DNA of 64,000 nt from Deinococcus yavapaiensis KR-236 (GCF_003217515.1 NZ_QJSX01000004.1:1-64000); one strand, 5' to 3'; positions 18,841 to 27,776 are shown, counted from the stretch's first letter. Notes: generated by a model not told the origin, from the letters alone. A program made the numbers and translations.

Positions 18841-18867
18841 GTGGGCGCTCCATGCTGGAGCGCCCAC
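18841..18867 (+). terminator. Intercistronic hairpin between binding protein and permease genes
   Basis: A 12-bp perfect stem with a 3-nt loop and no T-run. It is more likely a partial terminator or 3' stabiliser than a full stop, because the permeases have no clear promoter of their own. Confidence 0.6.
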
Positions 18868-18964
18868 GTTCGATTACCGACGTGACGGCCGAGCGCTTCG
18901 CATAAAGCTTCTTCGAAGTCGATCAAGGACGCTTCCGCACAGGTCACTTACCGTAAGGAGAATC

Positions 18965-19876
18965 ATGGCAACTTCCTCGCTTCCCACGTCCACGCGCCGT
19001 CCCGGCATCGAACGGGCTCGGGCGCGCACCGCCGTCTGGCTGCTCGTGCCGACCCTTCTCGCGATCGCGTTCGTCGCCGGATATCCGTTGTTCCGTACGA
19101 TCTATCTGTCGTTCACCGACGCCAACCTCGGATCGACGGACGCTCCTCGACTCGTCGGCTTCTCGAACTACGCCTCGCTGCTCGCCGATCCCGCTTGGTG
19201 GGGTGCGGTTCGCAACACGGTCGTGTTCACGGTGTTTTCCGTGGGCTTCGAGTTCGTCCTCGGCCTCGCGTTCGCGCTCGTCATCAACTCGAAGTTTCGT
19301 GGTCGCGGCCTCATGCGAACGGCGATTCTCGTGCCGTGGGCCATTCCGACGGTGGTGAGCGCCCAGATGTGGTCGTGGATGTACAACGACAACTTCGGCG
19401 TCGTCACCGACATCCTGCTGCGCCTCGGCGTGATGCAACCCGGGGAGTCCCTGCTCGCCAATCCCATCACTGCCCTGCCCGCCATCATCGCCGTGGACGT
19501 TTGGAAGACCGCTCCGTTCGTGGCTCTGCTGCTGCTCGCGGGCCTGCAAAGCATTCCGAGCGACATGTACGAGGCGGCGGACGTGGACGGCGCCAGTAAG
19601 GTCACGCAGTTCTTCCGCCTCACGCTGCCCCTGCTCGTGCCGGCGATTCTCGTGACGTTGATCTTCCGAACGCTGGACGCCTTGCGCGTCTTCGACGTGA
19701 TCTTCGTCATGAAAGGCTATGCGCCCGAGTCCGTGTCGATGAGCGCGTTCGCACGTCAGCAACTCGTGGACTTCCAGTTGCTCGGCGCGGGCTCGGCGGC
19801 TTCCGTCCTGATCTTCCTCGTCGTGATGATCTTCACGGTGATCTACGTGACGAGCCTTCGCGTGAAGTTCGACTGA
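18965..19876 (+). CDS. Sugar ABC transporter permease, MalF/UgpA type
   Basis: 303 residues, about six transmembrane helices, start ATG at 18965 after TAAGGAG. The periplasmic loop after helix 1 holds SFTDANLGSTDAPRLVGFSNY, typical of MalF-like subunits. The cytoplasmic EAA loop, MYEAADVDGASKVTQFFRLTLP, contacts the ATPase. It forms a heterodimeric channel with the next gene product. Confidence 0.93.
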   Translation: MATSSLPTSTRRPGIERARARTAVWLLVPTLLAIAFVAGYPLFRTIYLSFTDANLGSTDAPRLVGFSNYASLLADPAWWGAVRNTVVFTVFSVGFEFVLGLAFALVINSKFRGRGLMRTAILVPWAIPTVVSAQMWSWMYNDNFGVVTDILLRLGVMQPGESLLANPITALPAIIAVDVWKTAPFVALLLLAGLQSIPSDMYEAADVDGASKVTQFFRLTLPLLVPAILVTLIFRTLDALRVFDVIFVMKGYAPESVSMSAFARQQLVDFQLLGAGSAASVLIFLVVMIFTVIYVTSLRVKFD

Positions 19877-19885
19877 GGTGACGCC

Positions 19886-20734
19886 ATGAAAAAGAACTCG
19901 CCTCTTCAATTGCTCGGCAACATCGCCTTCTGGATCGTCGTGCTCGTCATCTTGTTCTACGTGCTGTTCCCGTTCTACTGGGCCATCAACACGTCGCTCA
20001 AGGCGCCGCAGTCGCTCAGCCAGACGCCGATTCAGTACCTGCCCGTCCAATTCCACGTTCAAAACTACTTCGACGTCTTCACGAACCAGCCGTTCGGGCG
20101 CAATCTTCTCAACTCGCTCGCCGTCGCCGTCGGGACGGTCATCCTGAGCTTGCTGCTGTCGGTGCTCGCCGCGTACGCGCTCGGACGCTTCCGCTTCCGA
20201 GGCAAGGCCGCGATGATGTACACGATTCTCGCGGTGTCCGTGTTTCCGCAAATCGCGGTGCTCGGCGGTCTTTTCTCGTTCATTCGTCAAGCCGGGCTGT
20301 ACAACACATGGGGCGGCTTGATCTTCTCGTACATGATCTTCACGTTGCCGTTCACGGTGTGGGTCTTGACGTCGTTCGTGCGCGACATCCCCGGCGAACT
20401 CGAGGAAGCGGCCCTCGTGGACGGCGCGTCTCCCCTGCAGACGCTGTTCAAAGTGCTGCTGCCCGTCATGACGCCCGCCCTCGTGACCACGGGCCTGCTC
20501 GCGTTCATCAACGCGTGGAACGAGTTCTTGTTCGCCCTCACGTTCACGTCCGACAACAACGCCCGCACCGTGCCGCCCGCCATCGGGTTGTTCTCGGGCG
20601 CGAGTCAGTACGAGTCGCCGTTCGCGCAGATCATGGCGGCCTCCGTCATCGTGACGATCCCGCTGATCGTCCTCGTGCTGGTCTTCCAGCGCAACATCGT
20701 CTCGGGCCTCACGGCCGGCGCCGTCAAAGGTTGA
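19886..20734 (+). CDS. Sugar ABC transporter permease, MalG/UgpE type
   Basis: 282 residues, six transmembrane helices, 9 bp after the first permease. FPFYWAINTSLK after helix 1 and the EAA loop LEEAALVDGASPLQTLFKVLLPVM identify the MalG-type partner. The C-terminus FQRNIVSGLTAGAVKG is the canonical end of this subunit. A terminator follows directly, so the operon ends here without an ATPase. Confidence 0.93.
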   Translation: MKKNSPLQLLGNIAFWIVVLVILFYVLFPFYWAINTSLKAPQSLSQTPIQYLPVQFHVQNYFDVFTNQPFGRNLLNSLAVAVGTVILSLLLSVLAAYALGRFRFRGKAAMMYTILAVSVFPQIAVLGGLFSFIRQAGLYNTWGGLIFSYMIFTLPFTVWVLTSFVRDIPGELEEAALVDGASPLQTLFKVLLPVMTPALVTTGLLAFINAWNEFLFALTFTSDNNARTVPPAIGLFSGASQYESPFAQIMAASVIVTIPLIVLVLVFQRNIVSGLTAGAVKG

Positions 20735-20747
20735 GCGCTTCTCCCCT

Positions 20748-20776
20748 GCCTCCTCGCTCCTCGCGGGCGAGGAGGC
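20748..20776 (+). terminator. Terminator of the sugar ABC operon
   Basis: 10-bp stem GCCTCCTCGC/GCGAGGAGGC with a 9-nt loop, 14 bp after the last stop. Confidence 0.75.
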
Positions 20777-20812
20777 TTCTACGTCAAGTGGCTTAGCCTT
20801 TCGCGGGTCGGG

Positions 20813-20818
20813 TAACCT
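20813..20818 (+). promoter_or_regulatory. Leaderless -10 box (TAACCT) of the S10 peptidase gene
   Basis: 7 nt before the ATG at 20826, no ribosome site. Confidence 0.5.
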
Positions 20819-20825
20819 GGCTCGC

Positions 20826-22283
20826 ATGACGCAACCCAACTCGGACACGCCGTCGGCGTCCGCTCTGCACGCCGACAACATCGTCACGACGCATCACACC
20901 TTGAGGCTCGGAGATCGCAAGCTGAAGTACACGGCTCGCGCGGGCACGCTCGTGTTGCGCGAGGAAAGCGCCGACAAGGACGGAAAGTCCGAGGGCCTCA
21001 AGGCGAAAGCCGAGGTGTTCTTCGTGGCGTACACGCTCGACGACGCGCCTCAAGGCCGCCCTCTCACCTTCTCGTTCAACGGCGGCCCCGGTTCGAGCTC
21101 GGTGTGGCTGCACCTCGGTCTGCTCGGTCCGAAGCGCGTGAAGATGGGCGACGCGGGAAACCTCTTGCCGCCGCCGTACGACTTGATCGACAACGAGCAC
21201 ACGCTGCTCGACGTCACCGACCTCGTGTTCGTCGATCCGATCGGAACGGGCTACTCGCGCGCCGTGCAAGGCGAGGCGGACAAGGCCTTCCACGGCTTCA
21301 AGCGTGACATCGAAAGCGTCGGAGATTTCATTCGTACGTTCGTGTCGCGCGAAAAGCGCTGGCTGAGCCCGAAGTTCCTGATCGGCGAAAGTTACGGCAC
21401 CACGCGCGCGGCGGGCCTCAGCGGCTACCTCGGCGAGCGTCACGGCTTGTTCCTCAACGGAATCATGCTGGTGTCGAGCATCCTCGACTTCGGCACGGTT
21501 CGCGAAGCGCCCGGCAACGACCTTCCGTTCGTGCTGATGCTGCCGACGATGACGGCCACCGCCTGGTACCACGGCAAGATCGACGGCGACTTGCCGAAGT
21601 TGCTCAACGCGTCGGAAGCGTTCGCGAGCGGACCGTACCTGGCAGGACTGTTCAAGGGAGCGAAGCTCGGCGGCGAGGAGCGAAGCGCGGTGCGGCGCGA
21701 CCTCGCTCGGTTCACGGGCCTGAGCGAGGACTTCGTGGAGCGGTGCGATCTGCGCGTCAGCTTGGAGCGCTTTCAAACGGAACTGCTGCGCGAGCGAGGC
21801 GTCACGGTCGGACGCCTCGACAGCCGTTTCGTCGGCAAGAACCGCGACTTGGCGGCGACGCGCACCGAGTACGACCCGAGCTACTCGGCCATTCAAGGTC
21901 CGTACACGGCGGCGATGAATCACCTCGTGCGCGGCGAACTCGCCTTCGAGAGCGACTTGCCGTACGAGATCTTGTCGTTCAAGGTCTTTCCGCAGTGGAG
22001 TTACGCGGAGTTCGAGAATCGCTACGTCGACGTCAGCGATACGCTTCGGCGCGCGATGAACCAGAATCCCGCCCTTCGCGTGCACGTCGCGAGCGGCTAC
22101 TTCGACTTCGCCACCCCGTACTACGCGGCGAAGTACACCTTCTCGCACCTCGGCGTCGACGCGGACACCGAGGGCCGCGTCGAGTTCTGCGAGTACCCGG
22201 CGGGACACATGATGTACGTTCACGAGGAAAGCTTGGCGCGACAACGACGCGACCTCGGCGCCTTCATCGAGCAACGAGGCTAA
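20826..22283 (+). CDS. Serine carboxypeptidase-like protein (peptidase S10)
   Basis: 485 residues. An alpha/beta-hydrolase of the S10 family, which removes C-terminal residues from peptides. The oxyanion region FSFNGGPGSSSVWLHLG, the nucleophile in GESYG (Ser189), the acid Asp427 in SGYFDFATPYYA and the base His461 in YPAGHMMY are all in place. There is no signal peptide, unlike eukaryotic vacuolar members, so a cytoplasmic peptide hydrolase is likely. Monocistronic: own leaderless promoter and a terminator shared with the convergent gene. Confidence 0.92.
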   Translation: MTQPNSDTPSASALHADNIVTTHHTLRLGDRKLKYTARAGTLVLREESADKDGKSEGLKAKAEVFFVAYTLDDAPQGRPLTFSFNGGPGSSSVWLHLGLLGPKRVKMGDAGNLLPPPYDLIDNEHTLLDVTDLVFVDPIGTGYSRAVQGEADKAFHGFKRDIESVGDFIRTFVSREKRWLSPKFLIGESYGTTRAAGLSGYLGERHGLFLNGIMLVSSILDFGTVREAPGNDLPFVLMLPTMTATAWYHGKIDGDLPKLLNASEAFASGPYLAGLFKGAKLGGEERSAVRRDLARFTGLSEDFVERCDLRVSLERFQTELLRERGVTVGRLDSRFVGKNRDLAATRTEYDPSYSAIQGPYTAAMNHLVRGELAFESDLPYEILSFKVFPQWSYAEFENRYVDVSDTLRRAMNQNPALRVHVASGYFDFATPYYAAKYTFSHLGVDADTEGRVEFCEYPAGHMMYVHEESLARQRRDLGAFIEQRG

Positions 22284-22301
22284 GGGATCAAGGAGACGTT
22301 C

Positions 22302-22325
22302 GGCGCCGCCCTTCGGGGCGGCGCC
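22302..22325. terminator. Shared terminator of convergent genes
   Basis: 10-bp perfect GC stem with a TTCG tetraloop between the stops at 22283 and 22327. Confidence 0.75.
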
Positions 22326-22326
22326 T

Positions 22327-23097
22327 TCAGCTGCGGGCTCGGACGAAGCCGCCCTTGACGAGCTCGCTCATCACGGCTTCGAGTTCGTGCAGTGCGGCGT
22401 CGGAGCGCAGAGAGTACTCGGCGGGCGTGAGCCCCTCGGCGATCGCGCGCAGGACGGCCGTCGCGCCATGTCCGAACTGCTGACGAAACTGCTGGTGAAT
22501 CGTCGTGATGGGATTGAGCGAATCCTTGCCGCGTAACGTGAGGACGTAGTTCTGATGCGCCCAGCCCGCCAAACTCTTGGGCAGGATGAGGGTGTTGGGC
22601 CGAAGCGGGGCCGGGAACGCGCCCTCGTACGGCAAGCGAACGGGCAAACGCGCCAAGACGGCGCCCGACACGTAAAAGGACGCCCCGGTCGCGTCGACGT
22701 GAAGGCCGGTGAAGTCCTCGGTGAGGTTGAACTTCCAAGCGCGACTGCCGACGCCCGACAGGGCGTGCGCGATGTCGCGTTCGAGCACGTACGCCCCGAG
22801 GGGCGCTCCGGCGAGAAAGAGGTTGAGGAGGTCGGCGAGGGCGGCGTCGGCGGTGTTCTGCCCGCTCGCGGCGGCGACCGCGCGTCCTTCGAAGATCAGC
22901 ACGAAGGCGTCTTGCCCGTCGAGCGTCGCGTGCAAATAACCGTACCACTGCGTGTCGAACAGGTGCCGCAAAAAGGCGTGCAGATCGCAAAAGCTCGCCG
23001 AGAGGCCCCAGAACGCGGCTTTGGCGCGCGGCAGGAAGCGTCCGAGGAACGGCGCGGCGTCGGGAAAGCGTGGGCTGAGTTCGATAGGTTGCGTCAA
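22327..23097 (-). CDS. Uncharacterised protein, coupled to a carbonic-anhydrase-like gene
   Basis: 256 residues. The start is a TTG at 23097 that overlaps the TGA of the upstream gene (TTGA) and sits 6 nt after GGAGGAGA. I see no signal peptide or transmembrane helix. The N-terminal half contains FDTQWYGYLHATLDGQDAFVLIFEGRAVAAASGQ, and the C-terminal 70 residues look like a small winged helix. No family is recognised. A roadblock-like or ligand-sensing fold is conceivable. Its coupling to the gamma-carbonic-anhydrase-like gene is the only functional hint. Confidence 0.7.
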   Translation of the reverse strand: MTQPIELSPRFPDAAPFLGRFLPRAKAAFWGLSASFCDLHAFLRHLFDTQWYGYLHATLDGQDAFVLIFEGRAVAAASGQNTADAALADLLNLFLAGAPLGAYVLERDIAHALSGVGSRAWKFNLTEDFTGLHVDATGASFYVSGAVLARLPVRLPYEGAFPAPLRPNTLILPKSLAGWAHQNYVLTLRGKDSLNPITTIHQQFRQQFGHGATAVLRAIAEGLTPAEYSLRSDAALHELEAVMSELVKGGFVRARS

Positions 23098-23591
23098 GGC
23101 GTGTCTCCTCGGTATCGGGCGGCGAGGGCGACGTAACGAGCCGCGTGCCCGGAAGGCGGCGCTTCGCGAACGACGCGGGCGGGCACGCCCACGGCGAGCA
23201 TGCCGGGTGGAACGCGAACTCCTTCGGGCAGCAAGGCCCCGGCGGCGAGCACCGCTCCTTCGCCGAGCGAGCTTCCGTTGAGCAGCACCGCGCCCATTCC
23301 GACGAGGCTGCCCTTGGCGAGGTGCGCGCCGTGCACGACCGCGCGGTGGCCCACCGTGACGTCCTCGGCGAGGACGCACGGAAAGCCGGGATCGGCGTGA
23401 AGCACGGCGCCGTCTTGGACGTTGCAGCGCGGTCCGACCACGATGTCCTCGGTGTCGCCGCGCAGCACCGCCCCGAACCACACCGACGCGGCCTCGTGCA
23501 CGGTGACGCGACCGATCACGTCGGCGCTCGGCGCGACGAACGCGCTTGTCGCCACGCTCGGCGCATGACCTTCGAACTCGTAGCGTCCCAT
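23094..23591 (-). CDS. Gamma-class carbonic anhydrase-like hexapeptide-repeat protein
   Basis: 165 residues made of left-handed beta-helix hexapeptide repeats (SADVIGRVTV, AASVWFGAVLRGD, RCNVQDGAVLHAD, GHRAVVHGAHL). The three expected metal histidines are present, in AVLHAD and VGHRAVVHG. It follows a GGAGGATCC ribosome site. Family members are trimers with the active site between subunits. Many (YrdA/PaaY-like) have weak or unknown activity, so carbonic anhydrase activity is only possible. Confidence 0.88.
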   Translation of the reverse strand: MGRYEFEGHAPSVATSAFVAPSADVIGRVTVHEAASVWFGAVLRGDTEDIVVGPRCNVQDGAVLHADPGFPCVLAEDVTVGHRAVVHGAHLAKGSLVGMGAVLLNGSSLGEGAVLAAGALLPEGVRVPPGMLAVGVPARVVREAPPSGHAARYVALAARYRGDTP

Positions 23592-23604
23592 GGATCCTCC
23601 GAAC

Positions 23605-24000
23605 TCACGTCACGTTCGCGTGACGAAGCGCTTCTTTCAACAATGCCTTGTCTTCAGGATAGCTTAACAGTTCGAGAGCGGTGCTCGGCGCGAAGAAGCC
23701 TCCGTCGTCGAAGAGCGTCTCGAGCACCGTGACGCTCGGCGCGGCGCGCATCAAAAACCAGTGGATCTCGCGGGCGACGCCACGGTCGTTGGTGTAGCGC
23801 GTCGGTGACAGCGGCGCGAAGATCGAGGCGGTGACGCCCGTTTCCTCCTTCACTTCGCGCACCGCCGTCTGCTCGACGCGCTCGCCGGGATCGATGTGGC
23901 CTTTGGGAAAGGTCCAACCGCCACTGCGGTACCGTACGAGCAGCACTTCGTTCTCGGCGTTCAGAACGACGCCGCCCGCTCCGAGCTCCTTCGCGTCCAT
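23605..24000 (-). CDS. Nudix hydrolase
   Basis: 131 residues. The Nudix box is complete: GHIDPGERVEQTAVREVKEETGV, matching GX5EX7REUXEEXGU. The N-terminus GGVVLNAENEVLLVRYRSGGWTFPKG resembles MutT/Ap4A-type diphosphohydrolases, and the later FLMRAA segment fits the same fold. These enzymes split nucleoside diphosphate-linked compounds; Deinococcus has an expanded set. The substrate is unknown. Start ATG at 24000 is set by a TACACT box 6 nt upstream. Confidence 0.92.
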   Translation of the reverse strand: MDAKELGAGGVVLNAENEVLLVRYRSGGWTFPKGHIDPGERVEQTAVREVKEETGVTASIFAPLSPTRYTNDRGVAREIHWFLMRAAPSVTVLETLFDDGGFFAPSTALELLSYPEDKALLKEALRHANVT

Positions 24001-24006
24001 GGCGGG

Positions 24007-24012
24007 AGTGTA
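24007..24012 (-). promoter_or_regulatory. Leaderless -10 box (TACACT) of the Nudix gene
   Basis: 6 nt before the ATG at 24000 on the minus strand. Confidence 0.55.
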
Positions 24013-24067
24013 CCGCGAAGCGCGTTCGTGCGCTCGGCCAGCGTCCGGGCACGGGCGGCTTTCGCGT

Positions 24068-24098
24068 TTGACATCGAGAAAAGTGCCCACAATAATGA
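24068..24098 (+). promoter_or_regulatory. Promoter of the cold-shock gene
   Basis: TTGACA at 24068-24073 with TAATGA at 24093-24098 (or ATAATG one base earlier, 18-bp spacing). It gives a leader of about 80 nt, as is common for csp genes whose leader RNA responds to temperature. Confidence 0.6.
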
Positions 24099-24187
24099 CA
24101 AGCGTTCCAAGTCCAGACAAAGTCCCGACGGTCCGCGTGGTCGTCGCGACGACGTCGAAGTTTCTTCTTGGAACGACGAGGAGTTTC

Positions 24188-24430
24188 ATGGCTCAAGGTC
24201 GAGTGAAGTGGTTCAACGTCGAGAAGGGCTACGGGTTCATCGAGTACCCCGGTCACCCCGACGTGTTCGTGCATTACAGCGCCATCCAGACGAGCGGCTT
24301 TCGCAAGCTCAACGAAGGCGACGAAGTCGAGTTCGAGCTGGAAAACGCCTCGAACGGCAAGGGCCCGCAAGCGAAGAACGTCTCGGTGACGAGCGCCGCG
24401 CCCGAACCCGCGTCGCGCGGTCGCTGGTAA
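24188..24430 (+). CDS. Cold-shock domain protein
   Basis: 80 residues. RNP-1 is KGYGFIEY and RNP-2 is VFVHYSAI, within a single OB-fold, so it binds single-stranded RNA or DNA as a chaperone. The C-terminal tail after residue 65 is a short Arg/Pro extension. A GAGGAG site precedes the ATG at 24188. Its strong promoter, long leader and terminator mark it as a highly expressed single gene. Confidence 0.95.
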   Translation: MAQGRVKWFNVEKGYGFIEYPGHPDVFVHYSAIQTSGFRKLNEGDEVEFELENASNGKGPQAKNVSVTSAAPEPASRGRW

Positions 24431-24446
24431 CGTCGTCCTTTCGTGA

Positions 24447-24475
24447 CGCGGGCCCGAACGGGCCCGCGTTCTTTT
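24447..24475 (+). terminator. Terminator of the cold-shock gene
   Basis: 10-bp perfect stem CGCGGGCCCG with a 2-nt loop followed by TTCTTTTC. Confidence 0.85.
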
Positions 24476-24529
24476 CGCGTTTTCCGAAAAGGCGCGGCCA
24501 TTTGCGTGCGGCCGCCGCGCGTGATCTCG

Positions 24530-24535
24530 TACACT
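24530..24535 (+). promoter_or_regulatory. -10 box (TACACT) of the DUF898/M48 pair
   Basis: 9 nt before the ATG at 24545. Confidence 0.45.
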
Positions 24536-24544
24536 GAGAAGAGC

Positions 24545-25672
24545 ATGAGTAGCCCCGCCTTCGAAGAGCGCGTCGTCGGCCGCGTTCGGCCCGTCGGCGC
24601 CGAACACCCTCTGAGCTTCACGGGCTCGGCGTCCGAGTACTTCCGCATTTGGATCGTCAACATCGCCCTCACGACGATCACCCTCGGTTTGTACTGGGCG
24701 TGGGCGAAGGTGAGGACGCGGCGCTACTTCTACGGCAACACGTGGCTGGGCGGTCACAATTTCGAGTACACGGCCAATCCCGTCGCGATTTTGCGCGGAC
24801 ACATCGTCGTGGCCGTCATGGCGGGGCTCTACAGCTTCCTGCAATCGTACGACGTGGCGCTGTGGCTCGTCGTGCTCGCGTTGTTCGCGCTCGTGTGGCC
24901 TTACCTCGCGTGGAGTTCGCTGCGTTTCCTCGGCATCAACACCGCGTACAGGGGATTGCGTTTCGGCTTTCACGGTCAGCTCAAAGACGCTTACAAGGTG
25001 TATCTCGCGTGGCCGCTGCTGCTCGTGCCGACCTTCGGGCTGCTCACACCGCACGTGACGTTCCTGCAGCGCCGCTACACCTTCGATCACGCGGCGTACG
25101 GCTCGGCGCGCGCCTCGTTCGTCGGCAAGTCGAGCGAAGTGTGGACCATTTACCTGCTGGCGTTCGCGCTCAGCGTGGGCGCGTTCACCGCCCTCGGCAT
25201 CGCCGCGTTCGTCTTGGTGGTAGCCGCCGGTCTGCTCGGCGCGCTCGGGGGCGATCTCGGCGCGTCTCGCGACTCGAGCTTCGCCCTTTTCGGCGTGCTC
25301 GCGCTCGTGCCGATCTACGCGCTGTATTTGCTGGCGCTCGCCGCGCTCGGCGCGTTCGTCAAAGCGAGCTTGCTGCACTACAGCCTCACGAACACACGCG
25401 GACGACTCGACGACGGCAGCGAGGTCGCCTTCGAGTCGACGATCAGTCCGTGGATGTACACGGGCATCAGCGTGGTCAACACGCTCGCGCAAGTCGTGAC
25501 GCTCGGCTTGGCGACGCCTTGGGCGGCGGTGAGGCGCGCGAATTACGTGCTGCCGCGCGTCGCCGTCGTGTCGCCGCGTCCCCTCGACGAGTTCACGTCG
25601 GACGTCGCTCAACGTCAAAACGCCCTCGGCGAAGCCGCCACGGACTTCCTAGGGCTCGACATCGCCTTGTGA
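24545..25672 (+). CDS. YjgN-like DUF898 membrane protein
   Basis: 375 residues with about eight transmembrane helices. The YjgN/DUF898 motifs occur twice, as expected for an internal duplication: TITLGLYWAWAKVRTRRYFYGNTWLGGHNFEYT and later VVTLGLATPWAAVRRANYVL. The function of the family is unknown. It is very often encoded beside an M48 metallopeptidase, exactly as here (8 bp to the next gene), suggesting joint work in membrane protein turnover (inference). Confidence 0.9.
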   Translation: MSSPAFEERVVGRVRPVGAEHPLSFTGSASEYFRIWIVNIALTTITLGLYWAWAKVRTRRYFYGNTWLGGHNFEYTANPVAILRGHIVVAVMAGLYSFLQSYDVALWLVVLALFALVWPYLAWSSLRFLGINTAYRGLRFGFHGQLKDAYKVYLAWPLLLVPTFGLLTPHVTFLQRRYTFDHAAYGSARASFVGKSSEVWTIYLLAFALSVGAFTALGIAAFVLVVAAGLLGALGGDLGASRDSSFALFGVLALVPIYALYLLALAALGAFVKASLLHYSLTNTRGRLDDGSEVAFESTISPWMYTGISVVNTLAQVVTLGLATPWAAVRRANYVLPRVAVVSPRPLDEFTSDVAQRQNALGEAATDFLGLDIAL

Positions 25673-25680
25673 GGCCCGCG

Positions 25681-26718
25681 ATGCACGGAGTCTACTTCGA
25701 CGGCCGAACGTCCAAAGCGCACGAGGCGACGGCGAGCGTGGAGTCCGACACCTTCGTGGTGCGCCTCGACGACGCCGAGGGAAGCGAGCGCCGTTTCGCG
25801 TGGAAGGACGTCGTGATCGAGCCCGCCATGGGCCGCGTTCGACGCGCGTTCGTGCTGCGGGACGCGCAACGCTTCGAGACGAGCGACTTCGGTGCGGTGG
25901 AGGCGCTCGAAGCGACGCTGGGACGCAACCGTGGGCTGACGTTCGTGCACCGCGTGGAAAGCCGCTGGCACCTCGTGCTGCTGAGCGTCGCCGTGTTCGT
26001 CGTGGTCACCTTCGCGATCTGGCGATACGGCTTACCGATCCTCGCGGGCGTCGCCGCGTCCCTCACGCCGCCCGGCGCGATGGCCGTGATGGACCGTCAA
26101 GCGGCGCGTCTGCTCGACGAGCAACTGTTCGAGCCGACGAACCTGCCAGCCGACACGCGAAGGCGCGTTCGCGCCGATTTCCGGCGAGTCGTGGCTGACC
26201 TCGGTGGCGCGTACCCCTACCGCTTGGAGTTTCGCGACGGCGGCGAGCTCGGCGCGAACGCGCTCGCGCTTCCTCACGGCACGATCTACGTCACCGACCA
26301 ACTCGTGAAGCTCGCCAAGAACGACCGCGAACTCGAAGGCGTCCTCGCGCACGAAGCGGGCCACGTCATTCGTCGCCACGCCATGAAGGGCGTGTACCAA
26401 AGCGTCGGGCTGTTCGTGCTGCTGAGCGCCGTCATGGGCGACGTCGGCACGGCCTCCACGATCGCCGCGACGATACCGACCGTGCTCGTCAACAGCGGCT
26501 ACTCGCGCGAGATGGAAAGCGACGCCGACGACGTCGGAGGTCGCTACCTCCTCGCGCGGTACCGCACGACGAAGCCTTTGCAAGACCTTTTGACGCGGCT
26601 CAGCGAGGCGCGCGGCTCGAAGGGCGGGGACTTCACGATCCTCGATTCGCATCCCGATCTGGAGCGCCGCTTGAAGCGACTGCGCGCGTTGCAGCGAGAC
26701 GCTCAACGCCAACCTTAG
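25681..26718 (+). CDS. M48-family membrane metallopeptidase
   Basis: 345 residues. The zinc motif HEAGH is at 224-228 and the third ligand probably lies in the downstream Glu of SREMESDADDVG, as in HtpX/Oma1-type peptidases. One membrane helix near 97-115 and a second hydrophobic stretch after HEAGH (SVGLFVLLSAVM) place it in the membrane. The N-terminal about 90 residues form a small beta domain. The same architecture is seen in M48 proteins paired with DUF898 proteins. It probably degrades damaged membrane or periplasmic proteins. Confidence 0.92.
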   Translation: MHGVYFDGRTSKAHEATASVESDTFVVRLDDAEGSERRFAWKDVVIEPAMGRVRRAFVLRDAQRFETSDFGAVEALEATLGRNRGLTFVHRVESRWHLVLLSVAVFVVVTFAIWRYGLPILAGVAASLTPPGAMAVMDRQAARLLDEQLFEPTNLPADTRRRVRADFRRVVADLGGAYPYRLEFRDGGELGANALALPHGTIYVTDQLVKLAKNDRELEGVLAHEAGHVIRRHAMKGVYQSVGLFVLLSAVMGDVGTASTIAATIPTVLVNSGYSREMESDADDVGGRYLLARYRTTKPLQDLLTRLSEARGSKGGDFTILDSHPDLERRLKRLRALQRDAQRQP

Positions 26719-26750
26719 AAGACGCGCAGATTCGTCCGAGGTCCGTACGC

Positions 26751-26756
26751 TAGAGT
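26751..26756 (+). promoter_or_regulatory. Leaderless -10 box (TAGAGT) of the parvulin gene
   Basis: 7 nt before the ATG at 26764. Confidence 0.55.
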
Positions 26757-26763
26757 GTTGGTC

Positions 26764-27774
26764 ATGCACCGAATGCTGCTCACGCTCGCCCTCGCGGCGA
26801 CGACCGCGCTGGCGCAAACCGCGCCGCAGACGCCCGCCGCTCCGACCGCGCCCGCCGACCCGAACACCGTCGTCGCGCGCGTCGGCGACGAAACGATCAC
26901 CCTCGGCGAGTACGAACGGCAATACCGCATCTACGTCGGCCGCATCGTCAATCAGCAGGGCGTGCCGTTCAGCGAGGACGTGCTGTCGTTCTTCGCGCAG
27001 TACCGCACGGACATTCTCAATCAGCTCGTGCGCTCGCGCGGCCTCGTGCAACTCGCCAACGCCGCGGGGCTTCAATCGGACGCGACCAAAGTCGACGCGA
27101 CGATTGCGGAGAACAAGCAGGAGTTCGGAAGCGACGAGGAATTCACGGACGCCTTGCAGCAATCGGGCTACCCGGACGAGGCGGCTTTCCGTCAAGCCGT
27201 CACGGAAGGATTGCTCACGGGCGCGTTCGTGGACTCCTTGCGCGAACGCTTCAAGTTCGGTCCCGCCGTTTTGCGGGCGTACTACGTGACGCACAAGGCC
27301 GACTACACCAAAACCGCGCAGGCGTGCGTCAAGCACATCCTCGTCGCCGACGAGGCCGCCGCCAAGACCGTGCGTGACCGCCTCGCGGGCGGCGAGGAGT
27401 TCGCGAAGATCGCCTCGGAAGTGTCGCAAGATCCGGGCAGCAAGGACGAAGGCGGCGACCTCGGTTGCTTCGAACAAGGCCAGACGGTGCCCGAGTTCGA
27501 TCAAGCCGCGTTCACGGGGCCGCTCAACACGCTGCAGCAAGTCACGACCCAGTTCGGCGTGCACGTTTTGCAAGTGTCTCAGCGCACGTCGGGCGGCGTC
27601 GCGTCGTTCGAGGAAGCCGAGCCCGACATTCGCAACACCCTCGCGAACCTCGCAGCGGAAAAGTACTTGGACGCGAAGCTCAAGGGCGTCAAGATCGAGA
27701 CGTTCGCGGACGTCGTAGCGGCGCCCGCAGCGCCAACCGATCCTGCCGCCCCCGCTCAACCGAAACAACCTTGA
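26764..27774 (+). CDS. Secreted parvulin-type peptidyl-prolyl isomerase (SurA/PrsA-like)
   Basis: 336 residues with a signal peptide (MHRMLLTLALAATTALAQ). A SurA-N-like chaperone region covers about 35-170. One parvulin domain (about 180-275) has VKHILV, GGEEFAKIASEVSQDPGSKDEGGDLGCF and PEFDQAAF. The tail is Pro/Ala-rich. Such proteins fold exported proteins outside the cytoplasmic membrane. Monocistronic, with a 21-bp terminator stem downstream. Confidence 0.92.
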   Translation: MHRMLLTLALAATTALAQTAPQTPAAPTAPADPNTVVARVGDETITLGEYERQYRIYVGRIVNQQGVPFSEDVLSFFAQYRTDILNQLVRSRGLVQLANAAGLQSDATKVDATIAENKQEFGSDEEFTDALQQSGYPDEAAFRQAVTEGLLTGAFVDSLRERFKFGPAVLRAYYVTHKADYTKTAQACVKHILVADEAAAKTVRDRLAGGEEFAKIASEVSQDPGSKDEGGDLGCFEQGQTVPEFDQAAFTGPLNTLQQVTTQFGVHVLQVSQRTSGGVASFEEAEPDIRNTLANLAAEKYLDAKLKGVKIETFADVVAAPAAPTDPAAPAQPKQP

Positions 27775-27776
27775 CC

